From Bacteroidota bacterium (GTDB lineage: Bacteria; Bacteroidota; Bacteroidia; Bacteroidales; F082): 64,000 nt of DNA. Where the stretch lies: the NCBI GenBank assembly GCA_016715945.1, contig JADJXJ010000001.1, forward strand, positions 496,001-560,000. The letters run 5' to 3'. The notes under the pieces are model-generated. The model was not told the origin of the DNA and made no database searches. It saw only the letters and a list, made by a program, of their open reading frames with translations. The position numbers were made by a program, and so were the translations under genes. Positions 1-7,796 of this stretch are shown here, one piece after another (the first letter of the stretch is position 1; the number at the start of each line of letters is the position of its first letter).

Positions 1-5
1 AAAAC

Positions 6-40
6 AAAGTCCGGTCGGCATTTTTTGCCAACCGGACTTT
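6..40 (-). terminator. intrinsic terminator after phosphoglucomutase operon
   Basis: A 10-bp perfect stem (AAAGTCCGGT at 6-15 with its complement at 31-40) is extended by GGC/GCC around a loop of mostly T. It sits four bases beyond the stop codon of the minus-strand phosphoglucomutase gene. On the minus strand the stem is followed by GTTTT. The stem is A/T-flanked on both sides, so it could also work for a plus-strand gene ending to the left of the window. Confidence 0.85.
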
Positions 41-44
41 ATCC

Positions 45-1781
45 TCAGATGCCCAGTGAAGCCAGCATGAGCTCGATCTGTTTGTCGAGTTGGGCCTCAA
101 CCTGATGGTAATCTTCGACGCGTTCGAGTTTGCCTTTGACGCCGAAATAGAACTTAATTTTTGGTTCAGTGCCCGAGGGGCGCATGCTTATCTTGCTTCC
201 ATCGGCTGTGAATAACTGAAGCACGTCCGATTTAGGCAGGTCAATAGGTTTTTCTTCGCCGGTGCGCAGGTCGCGGCTTATGCGGAGCAGGTAGTCTTTG
301 ATCATCACCAGGGGCTGGCCTCCGATTTCTGCTGGGGGATTGTTCCTGAAGCGTTCCATCATGGCCTTGATTTCGGCTGCGCCTTGCATGCCTTTCTTTG
401 TGACTGAGAGCAGTTTCTCGCGATAGAAGCCAAACTCCTTGTAAATTTCCTTGAGCATGCCAAACATGCCTTTGCCCTGTGCTTCGGCCCAGGCTGCTGT
501 TTCGGCCAGCATCACGCAGGAGATCACGGCATCCTTGTCGCGCACAAAGTCGCCTACCAGGTAGCCATAGCTTTCCTCGCCTCCTCCGATGAATTTTTGC
601 TGCCCCTCGAGCAACCTGATCACTTCGGCAATGTATTTAAAGCCGGTGAGCACGTCGTATTTTCCGACACCATATTTGTCGGCAATATCGAACAGCAGCT
701 CTGAGGTGACAATGGTTTTAACGATATACTCTTTTCCGGTGAGCTTGCCGTTTTCGTGCCATTTGTGCAGCAGATAATAGATCAGCAGGCTGGCAGCCTG
801 GTTGCCGTTGAGCAGGGCATATTGGCCCTTGTCGTCTTTCACGGCAATGCCCACGCGGTCGCCGTCGGGGTCGGTGGCCATCACAATGTGGGCATCTACT
901 TCTTTGGCTTTTTCGATGGCCATGGCCAATGCGGCCGGCTCTTCCGGATTGGGTGAATGAACGGTGGGGAAATTGCCGTCGGGGATGTCCTGTGCCTCAA
1001 CGGTGAAAATGTTTCTGAAACCTACAGCGCGCAGGGCCTTGGGCACAAGCTTGACGGTGGAGCCGTGGATGGGCGTAAAAACGATGCGAAAATCATCTGC
1101 ATTGGCAATCAGCCCGGGCGACAAACTGAGTGCCTTGATTTCGTTGACATAGATATCATCGAAATCTTCACCCAGGGTGTGAATCAGTTCGGGTTGGGTC
1201 TGGAAGTTCACCTGGTCGGGGCTGCTGATTTTTTCTACTTCAGCAATTACGTTTTTATCGTGCGGAGGGATCAGCTGGCCGCCGTCATTCCAATAAGCTT
1301 TGTAGCCGTTATATTCTTTGGGGTTGTGCGAGGCTGTGATGACCACACCGCTGTGGCAGCCGAGACGGCGGATGGCAAAGGAGAGTTCCGGCGTGGGCCT
1401 GAGCGCATCGAACAGATAGACATGAATGCCGTTGGCCGAAAAAACTTCGGCGGTAATGCGCGCAAAATGGCTGCTGTTGTTGCGGCTGTCGTGGGCAATG
1501 GCCACCTTGAGCTGTTCACCGGGAAACATCTTTTGGATGTAGTTGGCAAGTCCCTGGGTGGCCATGGCAACGGTGTATCTGTTCATCCTGTTGGTGCCCA
1601 CGCCCATGATGCCACGCAATCCGCCTGTGCCGAATTCCAGGTTTCGGTAGAAACTTTCGGCCAGCTCGGCAGGGTCGTTATCGATCAGGTGTTGCACCTG
1701 CTGGCGCGTTTCTTCGTCGAAAGCGGGCGAAAGCCACGATTTTGCTTTTTCAAGAATCTGAGGGTCAATTTGTTGGCTCAT
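45..1781 (-). CDS. phospho-sugar mutase (phosphoglucomutase/phosphomannomutase)
   Basis: A 578-residue alpha-D-phosphohexomutase, which interconverts hexose 1-phosphate and 6-phosphate. All four family signatures are visible: the phosphoserine loop TASHNP with Ser151, the metal-binding loop DPDGDR, the sugar-selecting loop GEESYG, and the C-terminal phosphate-binding RPSGTEPK. The length fits the long PGM2-like bacterial type that acts on glucose 1-phosphate or on pentose phosphates; substrate cannot be settled from sequence. It is the last gene of the ugd-uxs-rfbD operon and overlaps the upstream gene by 4 nt (ATGA-type coupling), so a role in feeding glucose 1-phosphate to nucleotide-sugar synthesis is reasonable. 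The ATG start is fixed by this overlap and by the conserved N-terminus. Confidence 0.93.
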   Translation of the reverse strand: MSQQIDPQILEKAKSWLSPAFDEETRQQVQHLIDNDPAELAESFYRNLEFGTGGLRGIMGVGTNRMNRYTVAMATQGLANYIQKMFPGEQLKVAIAHDSRNNSSHFARITAEVFSANGIHVYLFDALRPTPELSFAIRRLGCHSGVVITASHNPKEYNGYKAYWNDGGQLIPPHDKNVIAEVEKISSPDQVNFQTQPELIHTLGEDFDDIYVNEIKALSLSPGLIANADDFRIVFTPIHGSTVKLVPKALRAVGFRNIFTVEAQDIPDGNFPTVHSPNPEEPAALAMAIEKAKEVDAHIVMATDPDGDRVGIAVKDDKGQYALLNGNQAASLLIYYLLHKWHENGKLTGKEYIVKTIVTSELLFDIADKYGVGKYDVLTGFKYIAEVIRLLEGQQKFIGGGEESYGYLVGDFVRDKDAVISCVMLAETAAWAEAQGKGMFGMLKEIYKEFGFYREKLLSVTKKGMQGAAEIKAMMERFRNNPPAEIGGQPLVMIKDYLLRISRDLRTGEEKPIDLPKSDVLQLFTADGSKISMRPSGTEPKIKFYFGVKGKLERVEDYHQVEAQLDKQIELMLASLGI

Positions 1782-2176
1782 TGTGAAAGTTTTTTAGGGT
1801 TAATCACTTTTCTGAAACCATCAACAATACGTTCGGCCGATGGGTCGAGCAATATGCCCAGTTGGATACCAGTGAACGACAGAATGGTATTCAGCCGGGT
1901 AAGGTGGTAGGCAATATTTTCAGAGGTTTTTACAATTTCAACAACAACGTTTTCTTCTACGATGAGGTCGGCTACAAGACGTTCGTCAATTCTTATTCCT
2001 TTATAGTGCACATCAACAAGGGCATTGGTCCGGAAACGTAATCCGCGGAGCCTCAGCTCATGGATCAGGCAGGCCTGGAAAACTCCGTAGAGCATTCCGG
2101 CACCGATGGTTTGGTGCACTTCTCGTGCTGCATCGTAAATCTGCATGGCGAGCATGCCACGGCTGCCCTTATCCAT
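1778..2176 (-). CDS. GxxExxY-family protein (PDDEXK-like fold), motif degenerate
   Basis: A 132-residue protein matching the GxxExxY/PDDEXK_3 family, common in Bacteroidota and of unknown function, possibly nuclease-derived. The family frame is recognisable: an N-terminal helix with VHQTIGAG, then the segment normally GLLExVYE, then ADLIVE and the core strand. The signature positions differ: GMLYGVF replaces GxxExxY (Glu to Tyr, Tyr to Phe), and VEIVK stands where most members have ExK. It overlaps rfbD upstream by 8 nt and the mutase downstream by 4 nt, so it is co-translated with them. Whether it is catalytically dead is an inference. Confidence 0.75.
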   Translation of the reverse strand: MDKGSRGMLAMQIYDAAREVHQTIGAGMLYGVFQACLIHELRLRGLRFRTNALVDVHYKGIRIDERLVADLIVEENVVVEIVKTSENIAYHLTRLNTILSFTGIQLGILLDPSAERIVDGFRKVINPKKLSQ

Positions 2177-3029
2177 TGAGTTCCTCCAGGCATTTGATCA
2201 GGCTTGATTTCCAATGTGGTATGCTGATCTGGAGCTGGTTCTTGATTTTTTCTTTTGCCAGCACACTGTAAAACGGACGCGTGGCCTTTGCCGGCCAGGC
2301 TGAGGACGGAATGGGGTTAATCTTGCAGTTGAGGCCCGAGAGCTCCATGATTTGCAGGGCAAAATCGTACCAGCTCGTCACGCCTTCGTTGCTGAAATGG
2401 TAAATCTCTTTCACCGGGTGGCGGTCGTAGCGGTCGGCGAAAATCACGATTACCCTTGCCAGGTCGGCGGCCCAGGTTGGGGTGCCAATCTGGTCGTACA
2501 CCACATTTAACTCCACACGCTCGCTTCCGAGTTTGCGCATGGTCTTGACAAAATTTAACCCATGGGCGCTGTAGAGCCAGGAAGTGCGGATGATGATGCT
2601 GCTTGCCTGGTGGCCGGCGAGGATGGCTTCGCCTTCGGCCTTGCTTTTGCCATAAGCCGAAACCGGGGCAATGGGATGTGTTTCCTCATAGGGCTTAAAG
2701 TGGCGTCCGTCGAAAACATAGTCGGTGCTCACATGCACCAGCAGGGCCTTGTTCAATAAGCATGCGTCGGCCAGATTGCCTACGGCTTCGGCGTTGATCA
2801 GCAACGCTTTTTCCGGTTCGTCTTCGGCTTTATCCACGGCAGTGTAGGCGGCACAGTTGATACAGATATCAATATCGTGCGCCTGAAAATAACCCTTCAC
2901 CGCATCGCGGCTGGTGATATCCAGCTCTGCCACATCCGTAAAATGCCATTGGTGCACCCTGTCGGTAGCGGCGATGCGTTGCAGTTCGTAACCCAGCTGA
3001 CCACGCGAACCAGTAACAAGGATGTTCAT
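2169..3029 (-). CDS. rfbD: dTDP-4-dehydrorhamnose reductase
   Basis: A 286-residue short-chain reductase of the RmlD type, catalysing the last step of dTDP-L-rhamnose synthesis with NAD(P)H. The N-terminal Rossmann motif is GSRGQLG. The catalytic elements are STDYVFDG (from Ser101) and the YxxxK pair Tyr126/Lys130. The other rml genes (rfbA, rfbB, rfbC) are not in the window, so they must lie elsewhere or this enzyme acts on a related sugar. It starts 5 nt after the end of the decarboxylase gene and overlaps the next gene, in the middle of the five-gene operon. Confidence 0.92.
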   Translation of the reverse strand: MNILVTGSRGQLGYELQRIAATDRVHQWHFTDVAELDITSRDAVKGYFQAHDIDICINCAAYTAVDKAEDEPEKALLINAEAVGNLADACLLNKALLVHVSTDYVFDGRHFKPYEETHPIAPVSAYGKSKAEGEAILAGHQASSIIIRTSWLYSAHGLNFVKTMRKLGSERVELNVVYDQIGTPTWAADLARVIVIFADRYDRHPVKEIYHFSNEGVTSWYDFALQIMELSGLNCKINPIPSSAWPAKATRPFYSVLAKEKIKNQLQISIPHWKSSLIKCLEELNG

Positions 3030-3034
3030 GGTTA

Positions 3035-3982
3035 TCAGTTGTTTGATCCGGTCAGTTCTTTTTCGAAGTACTCAATGGTTTTGATGAGTCCCTGTTCGAG
3101 CGGGATGCGGGGTTCCCAGCCCAGCTTTTCTTTGGCGAGGCTGATATCGGGCCGTCGCTGCATCGGATCATCCTGAGGCAGAGGCAGATATACGATCTTC
3201 GATTTGCTGCCGGTGAGCCTGAGGATCATCTCGGCAAGTTCGTTCATGGTGAATTCGCCCGGATTGCCAATGTTGACCGGCCCGATGAAATCGTCTGGTG
3301 CTTCCATCATGGCGATCATGCCATTGAGCAGATCGTCCACATACTGAAAGCTGCGGGTCTGCATTCCGTCGCCATAGATGGTGATATCTTCACCTTTGAG
3401 GGCTTGCACGATGAAGTTCGAAACTACACGTCCGTCGTTGGGGTGCATGCGCGGCCCATAGGTATTGAAAATCCGGATGATTTTGATCCGCACATTATTC
3501 TGGATGTGGTAGTCCATAAACAGGGTCTCGGCGCAGCGCTTGCCTTCGTCGTAGCACGAACGCGGCCCAATGGGATTCACATGTCCCCAGTAAGTCTCTT
3601 TCTGGGGATGTTGTTCAGGGTTGCCATATACCTCGCTCGTGGATGCCTGCAACACTTTGGCTTTGATTCGTTTGGCCAGGCCGAGCATGTTGATGGCTCC
3701 CATCACGGAGGTTTTGATGGTTTTGATGGGGTTGTACTGATAGTGTACCGGCGAAGCAGGGCAGGCCAGGTTGTAAATTTCGTCCACCTCGGCAAAATAG
3801 GGTGCGGTCACATCGTGACGGACAAGCTCAAAATAGGGATGCCCGATGAGGTGTGCCACATTTTTTTTTCGTCCGGTAAAATAGTTGTCGAGGCAAACCA
3901 CATCGTGGCCCTGAGCTATCAGCCTGTCGCACAGGTGCGAGCCGATAAACCCTGCTCCTCCGGTTACAAGAATTCGTTTCAT
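3035..3982 (-). CDS. UDP-glucuronate decarboxylase (UDP-xylose synthase)
   Basis: A 315-residue extended SDR enzyme. The N-terminal NAD+ site is [10 protein letters not shown]. The region RHDVTAPYF, the [12 protein letters not shown] stretch and the catalytic Ser116, Tyr144 and Lys148 (YDEGK) are characteristic of UDP-xylose synthases rather than of general epimerases. It converts UDP-glucuronate to UDP-xylose. The gene directly upstream encodes UDP-glucose dehydrogenase, which makes its substrate, and the gap is only 44 nt. Together they form a UDP-glucose to UDP-xylose branch for surface polysaccharide. Full length compared with family members. Confidence 0.93.
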   Translation of the reverse strand: MKRILVTGGAGFIGSHLCDRLIAQGHDVVCLDNYFTGRKKNVAHLIGHPYFELVRHDVTAPYFAEVDEIYNLACPASPVHYQYNPIKTIKTSVMGAINMLGLAKRIKAKVLQASTSEVYGNPEQHPQKETYWGHVNPIGPRSCYDEGKRCAETLFMDYHIQNNVRIKIIRIFNTYGPRMHPNDGRVVSNFIVQALKGEDITIYGDGMQTRSFQYVDDLLNGMIAMMEAPDDFIGPVNIGNPGEFTMNELAEMILRLTGSKSKIVYLPLPQDDPMQRRPDISLAKEKLGWEPRIPLEQGLIKTIEYFEKELTGSNN

Positions 3983-4026
3983 CCGATGGTTTTCGTTTTG
4001 CTTTGTGGGGTAAAAACGGGATCAGT

Positions 4027-5355
4027 TCACACCTTTTGGGTGTTGATACCGATGCAGAAGTAATCGATGTTTTCGGCTTTCATTTCCTTGGCATCGTAGA
4101 TGTTGCGGCCATCGAAGATGACATGTCTGCGCAGGAGTTTTTTGATTACCCGGAAGTTGGGGAATTTGAATTCCGACCACTCGGTAACCACCACCAGGGC
4201 GTCGGCATCCACCAGGGCATCGTACTGGTCTTTGGCAAACTCAATCCTGTCGTTGAATATGCGTTTGGCTTCGTGCATGGCCACAGGGTCGTAGGCCCTG
4301 ACGATGGCTCCGGCTTCGAGCAATTTGGCGATAACCACCCTCGATGGGGCTTCGCGCATATCGTCGGTATTGGGTTTGAACGAAAGTCCCCAAACCGCAA
4401 TGGTCTTTCCTTTAAGGTCGCCGTTGTAGTATTTGTTGAGCTTGTTGAACAGGATGGATTTCTGGTCTTCGTTCACTTCTTCCACAGCCTGCAGCACCCG
4501 CAGGTTGTAGCCATATTGTTTTGCAGTGTGGATGAGTGCTTTAACGTCTTTTGGGAAGCATGAACCACCGTAACCTGTACCGGGATAAATGAAGTAAGGT
4601 CCGATACGCCGGTCGGAGCCAATACCTTTGCGCACCATATTCACATCGGCGCCCACGATTTCGCAGAGGTTGGCAATGTCGTTCATGAAACTGATCTTGG
4701 TGGCCAGCATGGCATTGGCAGCATATTTGGTCATTTCGGCCGAAACGATGTCCATAAAAATCACCGGATGACCATTGAGGGTAAATGGTTTGTAGAGGCG
4801 CTTCATGATCTCCTCGGCTTTGGGACTGTCAACGCCGACCACAATACGGTCGGGTTTCATAAAGTCGTCGATGGCGGCGCCTTCTTTGAGGAACTCAGGG
4901 TTGGAGGCTACGTCGAATGGTATGTCCAGACCTCTCTTTTCCAGGGCTTTACGTATCTCGGCCCGTACTTTTTCGGCTGTGCCGACAGGCACGGTACTTT
5001 TGGTCACCATCAGGATGTAATCTTCCATGTTTTCGCCAACCTGACGTGCCACATCGAGCACGTATTTGAGGTCGGCACTGCCATCTTCGTCCGGAGGTGT
5101 ACCAACCGCACTGAAAATCACCTGACTGTCTTTCAGGTGGGGGCCAAGCTCGGTTGAAAAGCTCAGACGGTTTTTCTGCATGTTGCGGTGCACCATGTCT
5201 TCGAGTCCGGGCTCATAGATTGGTATGATGCCTTTGTTGAGGTTTTCGATCTTATTGACATCAATGTCAACGCATACAACATCGATGCCCACTTCGGCAA
5301 AACATGTACCGGTGACCAGACCTACATAACCTGTGCCTACTACGGTGATTTTCAT
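4027..5355 (-). CDS. ugd: UDP-glucose 6-dehydrogenase
   Basis: A 442-residue enzyme that oxidises UDP-glucose twice with NAD+ to UDP-glucuronate. It shows the N-terminal [10 protein letters not shown] dinucleotide site, the central dimerisation helix, the catalytic Cys266 in GGSCFPKD, and the C-terminal UDP-binding domain with [13 protein letters not shown]. It is the first gene of the operon, with a 122-nt gap from the next upstream gene and a candidate Bacteroidota promoter (TACTTTTG, minus strand, 5428-5435). Its product is the substrate of the adjacent decarboxylase. Confidence 0.96.
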   Translation of the reverse strand: MKITVVGTGYVGLVTGTCFAEVGIDVVCVDIDVNKIENLNKGIIPIYEPGLEDMVHRNMQKNRLSFSTELGPHLKDSQVIFSAVGTPPDEDGSADLKYVLDVARQVGENMEDYILMVTKSTVPVGTAEKVRAEIRKALEKRGLDIPFDVASNPEFLKEGAAIDDFMKPDRIVVGVDSPKAEEIMKRLYKPFTLNGHPVIFMDIVSAEMTKYAANAMLATKISFMNDIANLCEIVGADVNMVRKGIGSDRRIGPYFIYPGTGYGGSCFPKDVKALIHTAKQYGYNLRVLQAVEEVNEDQKSILFNKLNKYYNGDLKGKTIAVWGLSFKPNTDDMREAPSRVVIAKLLEAGAIVRAYDPVAMHEAKRIFNDRIEFAKDQYDALVDADALVVVTEWSEFKFPNFRVIKKLLRRHVIFDGRNIYDAKEMKAENIDYFCIGINTQKV

Positions 5356-5427
5356 AATATTAATTTTTTGTGGTTAAGTTCATCTTTTTTTAAGCTCAAT
5401 GCTGGTTGTTAGCAATTTGCATACATG

Positions 5428-5435
5428 CAAAAGTA
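5428..5435 (-). promoter_or_regulatory. putative -7 element for the ugd operon
   Basis: On the minus strand the sequence is TACTTTTG, an exact match to the Bacteroidota -7 consensus TAnnTTTG. A TTG triplet lies 20 nt upstream, about the right spacing for the -33 element. This leaves roughly 65 nt of untranslated leader before ugd. Confidence 0.55.
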
Positions 5436-5477
5436 GCTGATGAATTATACTTTTACAACTAAATTTTTTCGCTTTGA

Positions 5478-7577
5478 TCAGCTGGTTTTTAGCCATTTGT
5501 CGAGCCAGCCGAAGAAAGTGCGCTGCCAGAGTACGCTGTTTTGTGGCTTAAGCACCCAGTGGTTTTCGTCGGGGAAGTAGAGGTATTGGGCTGGCACCCC
5601 ACGCAGGATGGCTGCATTGAAGGCGGCCATTCCCTGGGAGGCAACTATGCGATAGTCTTTCTCGCTGTGAATCACAAGTATAGGGGTGTCCCACTTGTCC
5701 ACAAACCGGTGGGGTGAGTTGGCATACGACCATTGGGCAACCTTGTTGTTTTTGTCCCAGTATGGTCCGCCAAGGTCCCAGTCAACAAACCACATTTCTT
5801 CGGTTTCGAGGTACTGTTGCTCGAGGTTGAACATGCCGTTGTGGGCAATGAAGGCTTTAAAGCGTTTGTTGTGGTGTCCGGCCAGCCAATACACCGAGAA
5901 TCCGCCATAGCTTGCACCGACAGCGCCAAGCCGTTGTTCATCCACATAAGGTTCTTTGGCCAGGGCATCAATGGCAGTCAGGTAATCGCGCATATTTTGG
6001 CCGCCGTAATCCCCGCTGATTTGCTCGAGCCACTCCTGGCCAAAGCCTGGAAGACCGCGCCTGTTGGGTGCTACCACGATATACCCGTTGGCAGCCATAA
6101 GCTGGAGGTTCCACCGGAACGACCAGAACTGACTGACGGTGCTTTGTGGTCCTCCCTGGCAATAGAGCAGGGCAGGATACTTCTTTGCCGGATCGAAATC
6201 GGGCGGGTAAATCACCCAGGTGTGCATCTGTTTGTTGTCGGTGGTGGTCAGCCAGCGTTCCTCGATCTTACCCAGCCGGATGTTGTTGAAGATGGTTTTA
6301 TTGACGAATGTGATTTGCTGCTGCCCGCCCGATTGCTCATCAATGGCAAACAACTCCACGGGCGACGACATCGACATGCGCTTACCGATGAGGCGGTCGC
6401 CGGCAAGCAGTACTTCGGTGTAGGAGTGCACACCCTCGGTTATCTTTCGTATCTCGTTATTTGTCAGGTTAATGCTATAAACCTGATCAAGGGCATGCCA
6501 ATTGCTGGTGAAATAAATTTTGCTGTTGTCGGGGCTCCAAACCAGGCTGTGCACATTTTGATCGAAATCTTTGGTGAGGTATTGTTTTTCGCCGGTTTCG
6601 AGGTTCATCACAAAAAGCCTGATTTTGTCGGCTTCATACCCGTCGCGTTCCATGCTTTCCCATGCAAGATATTTTCCATCGGGCGAAAACACAGGGTTTT
6701 GGTCGTAGCCCATCATGCCTTCGGTGAGGTTGGTGGTTTGTCCTGTTTCGAGATTACAGGCATACAAGTCGCTGTTGGTGGATTTGGCATAAGCCATGCC
6801 GGTTCTTTTGCGGGCAGTGTAAACGACAATCTTGCCGTCGGGACTCCAGCTGATTTGTTCCATGCCACCAAAGGGCCTTAGGGGCGATTCCCAGGGCTCG
6901 CCTTCCATGATGTCTTTTGGGTTGCTGATTCCTTCAGGTCCGAAATCGGCTACAAACACATGGCTGAAATCGTCCACCCAATGATCCCAGTGCCTGTACA
7001 TCAGGTCGGTTTGTATGCGTCCGGTAGTCTTTGGCAGGTCGGGGTGGAGGTCGGTGGTGGTCGGGTTGACTTTCACGTCGGACGTAAAGACAATTTTGCT
7101 TCCGTCGGGCGACAGGTTGAAGCCATTCAGGCCTTTCTCAATGTTGCTGAGTTTCTTTTTTGCACTCCCGTCGGTCTTGCTTTCCCAAAGCTGCACACTG
7201 CCATCCTCGGACGAGAGGAACAGAATGGTTTCGTTGTCCTTCCATCGCGGGTTGAACTCACCAAAAGCCGTCACAGTGATGCGTCTGAAGTCGCTGCCAT
7301 CAGCATTCATCATCCAGAGGTCGGTGTTTCCTTTGTTTTCCTGCAAATCGTAGTAGGTGATGGTCAGCAGCAGGCGGCTGCCGTCGGGTGAAGCCTGCAC
7401 TTCGCCAATGCGGCCCATCATCCAGAGTAGCTCAGGATACAATACATCTTTGGCAGGTAGTTCTGTTGGTGGCCCGATCACTTTTTGAATATCTGCAGGT
7501 TGATCTTTTTTCTGGCACGAGAAGGCCAGCAATGCGACAAAGAGCGCAACTAAAGATTTGAACGGTGTTGAATTCAT
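5478..7577 (-). CDS. S9-family prolyl oligopeptidase-like peptidase, lipoprotein
   Basis: A 699-residue serine peptidase of family S9 (DPP-IV/acylaminoacyl-peptidase-like). The ATG at 7577 is chosen over an upstream non-ATG codon because it opens a lipoprotein signal peptide (KSLVALFVALLAFSC, lipid-bearing Cys). Next comes a beta-propeller of TolB/WD40-like blades, seen as repeated SPDGSK/SPDGKY motifs. The C-terminal alpha/beta hydrolase has the nucleophile Ser556 in GASYGG, the acidic residue in HSEKDYR and the His in DENHW. It probably cleaves peptides at the envelope. It is monocistronic as far as can be seen. Confidence 0.92.
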   Translation of the reverse strand: MNSTPFKSLVALFVALLAFSCQKKDQPADIQKVIGPPTELPAKDVLYPELLWMMGRIGEVQASPDGSRLLLTITYYDLQENKGNTDLWMMNADGSDFRRITVTAFGEFNPRWKDNETILFLSSEDGSVQLWESKTDGSAKKKLSNIEKGLNGFNLSPDGSKIVFTSDVKVNPTTTDLHPDLPKTTGRIQTDLMYRHWDHWVDDFSHVFVADFGPEGISNPKDIMEGEPWESPLRPFGGMEQISWSPDGKIVVYTARKRTGMAYAKSTNSDLYACNLETGQTTNLTEGMMGYDQNPVFSPDGKYLAWESMERDGYEADKIRLFVMNLETGEKQYLTKDFDQNVHSLVWSPDNSKIYFTSNWHALDQVYSINLTNNEIRKITEGVHSYTEVLLAGDRLIGKRMSMSSPVELFAIDEQSGGQQQITFVNKTIFNNIRLGKIEERWLTTTDNKQMHTWVIYPPDFDPAKKYPALLYCQGGPQSTVSQFWSFRWNLQLMAANGYIVVAPNRRGLPGFGQEWLEQISGDYGGQNMRDYLTAIDALAKEPYVDEQRLGAVGASYGGFSVYWLAGHHNKRFKAFIAHNGMFNLEQQYLETEEMWFVDWDLGGPYWDKNNKVAQWSYANSPHRFVDKWDTPILVIHSEKDYRIVASQGMAAFNAAILRGVPAQYLYFPDENHWVLKPQNSVLWQRTFFGWLDKWLKTS

Positions 7578-7796
7578 GAAACGGAATTTTGGCTTAAAAA
7601 TAGCCAATAATATTCTGCAATCTGCGCTGCAGCCTTGACTTTGCGAAAAAAAACGCGCCCTGATTGCGATCAGCAAATACGTAAAAGCAGCAGCATGACT
7701 TCAGCGGGTGGCTGCAGATTCTTTAGGATCGGTAAAGAACGGGATGATTTATAAATGATAATCAGCTGGATGGTTTAATATTAAGTCAGCTGATCT

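Noticed and set aside
957..1910. 317-residue plus-strand ORF
   Set aside because: It is antisense to the mutase gene, whose frame has all family motifs; the ORF product resembles no protein and is a codon-bias shadow.
5733..6881. 382-residue plus-strand ORF
   Set aside because: Antisense shadow of the S9 peptidase gene.
7578..7796. Possible frameshifted T9SS tail downstream of the glycoside hydrolase
   Set aside because: Reading past the stop at 7797 gives only a short peptide without sorting-domain motifs, so the absence of a T9SS tail appears genuine.
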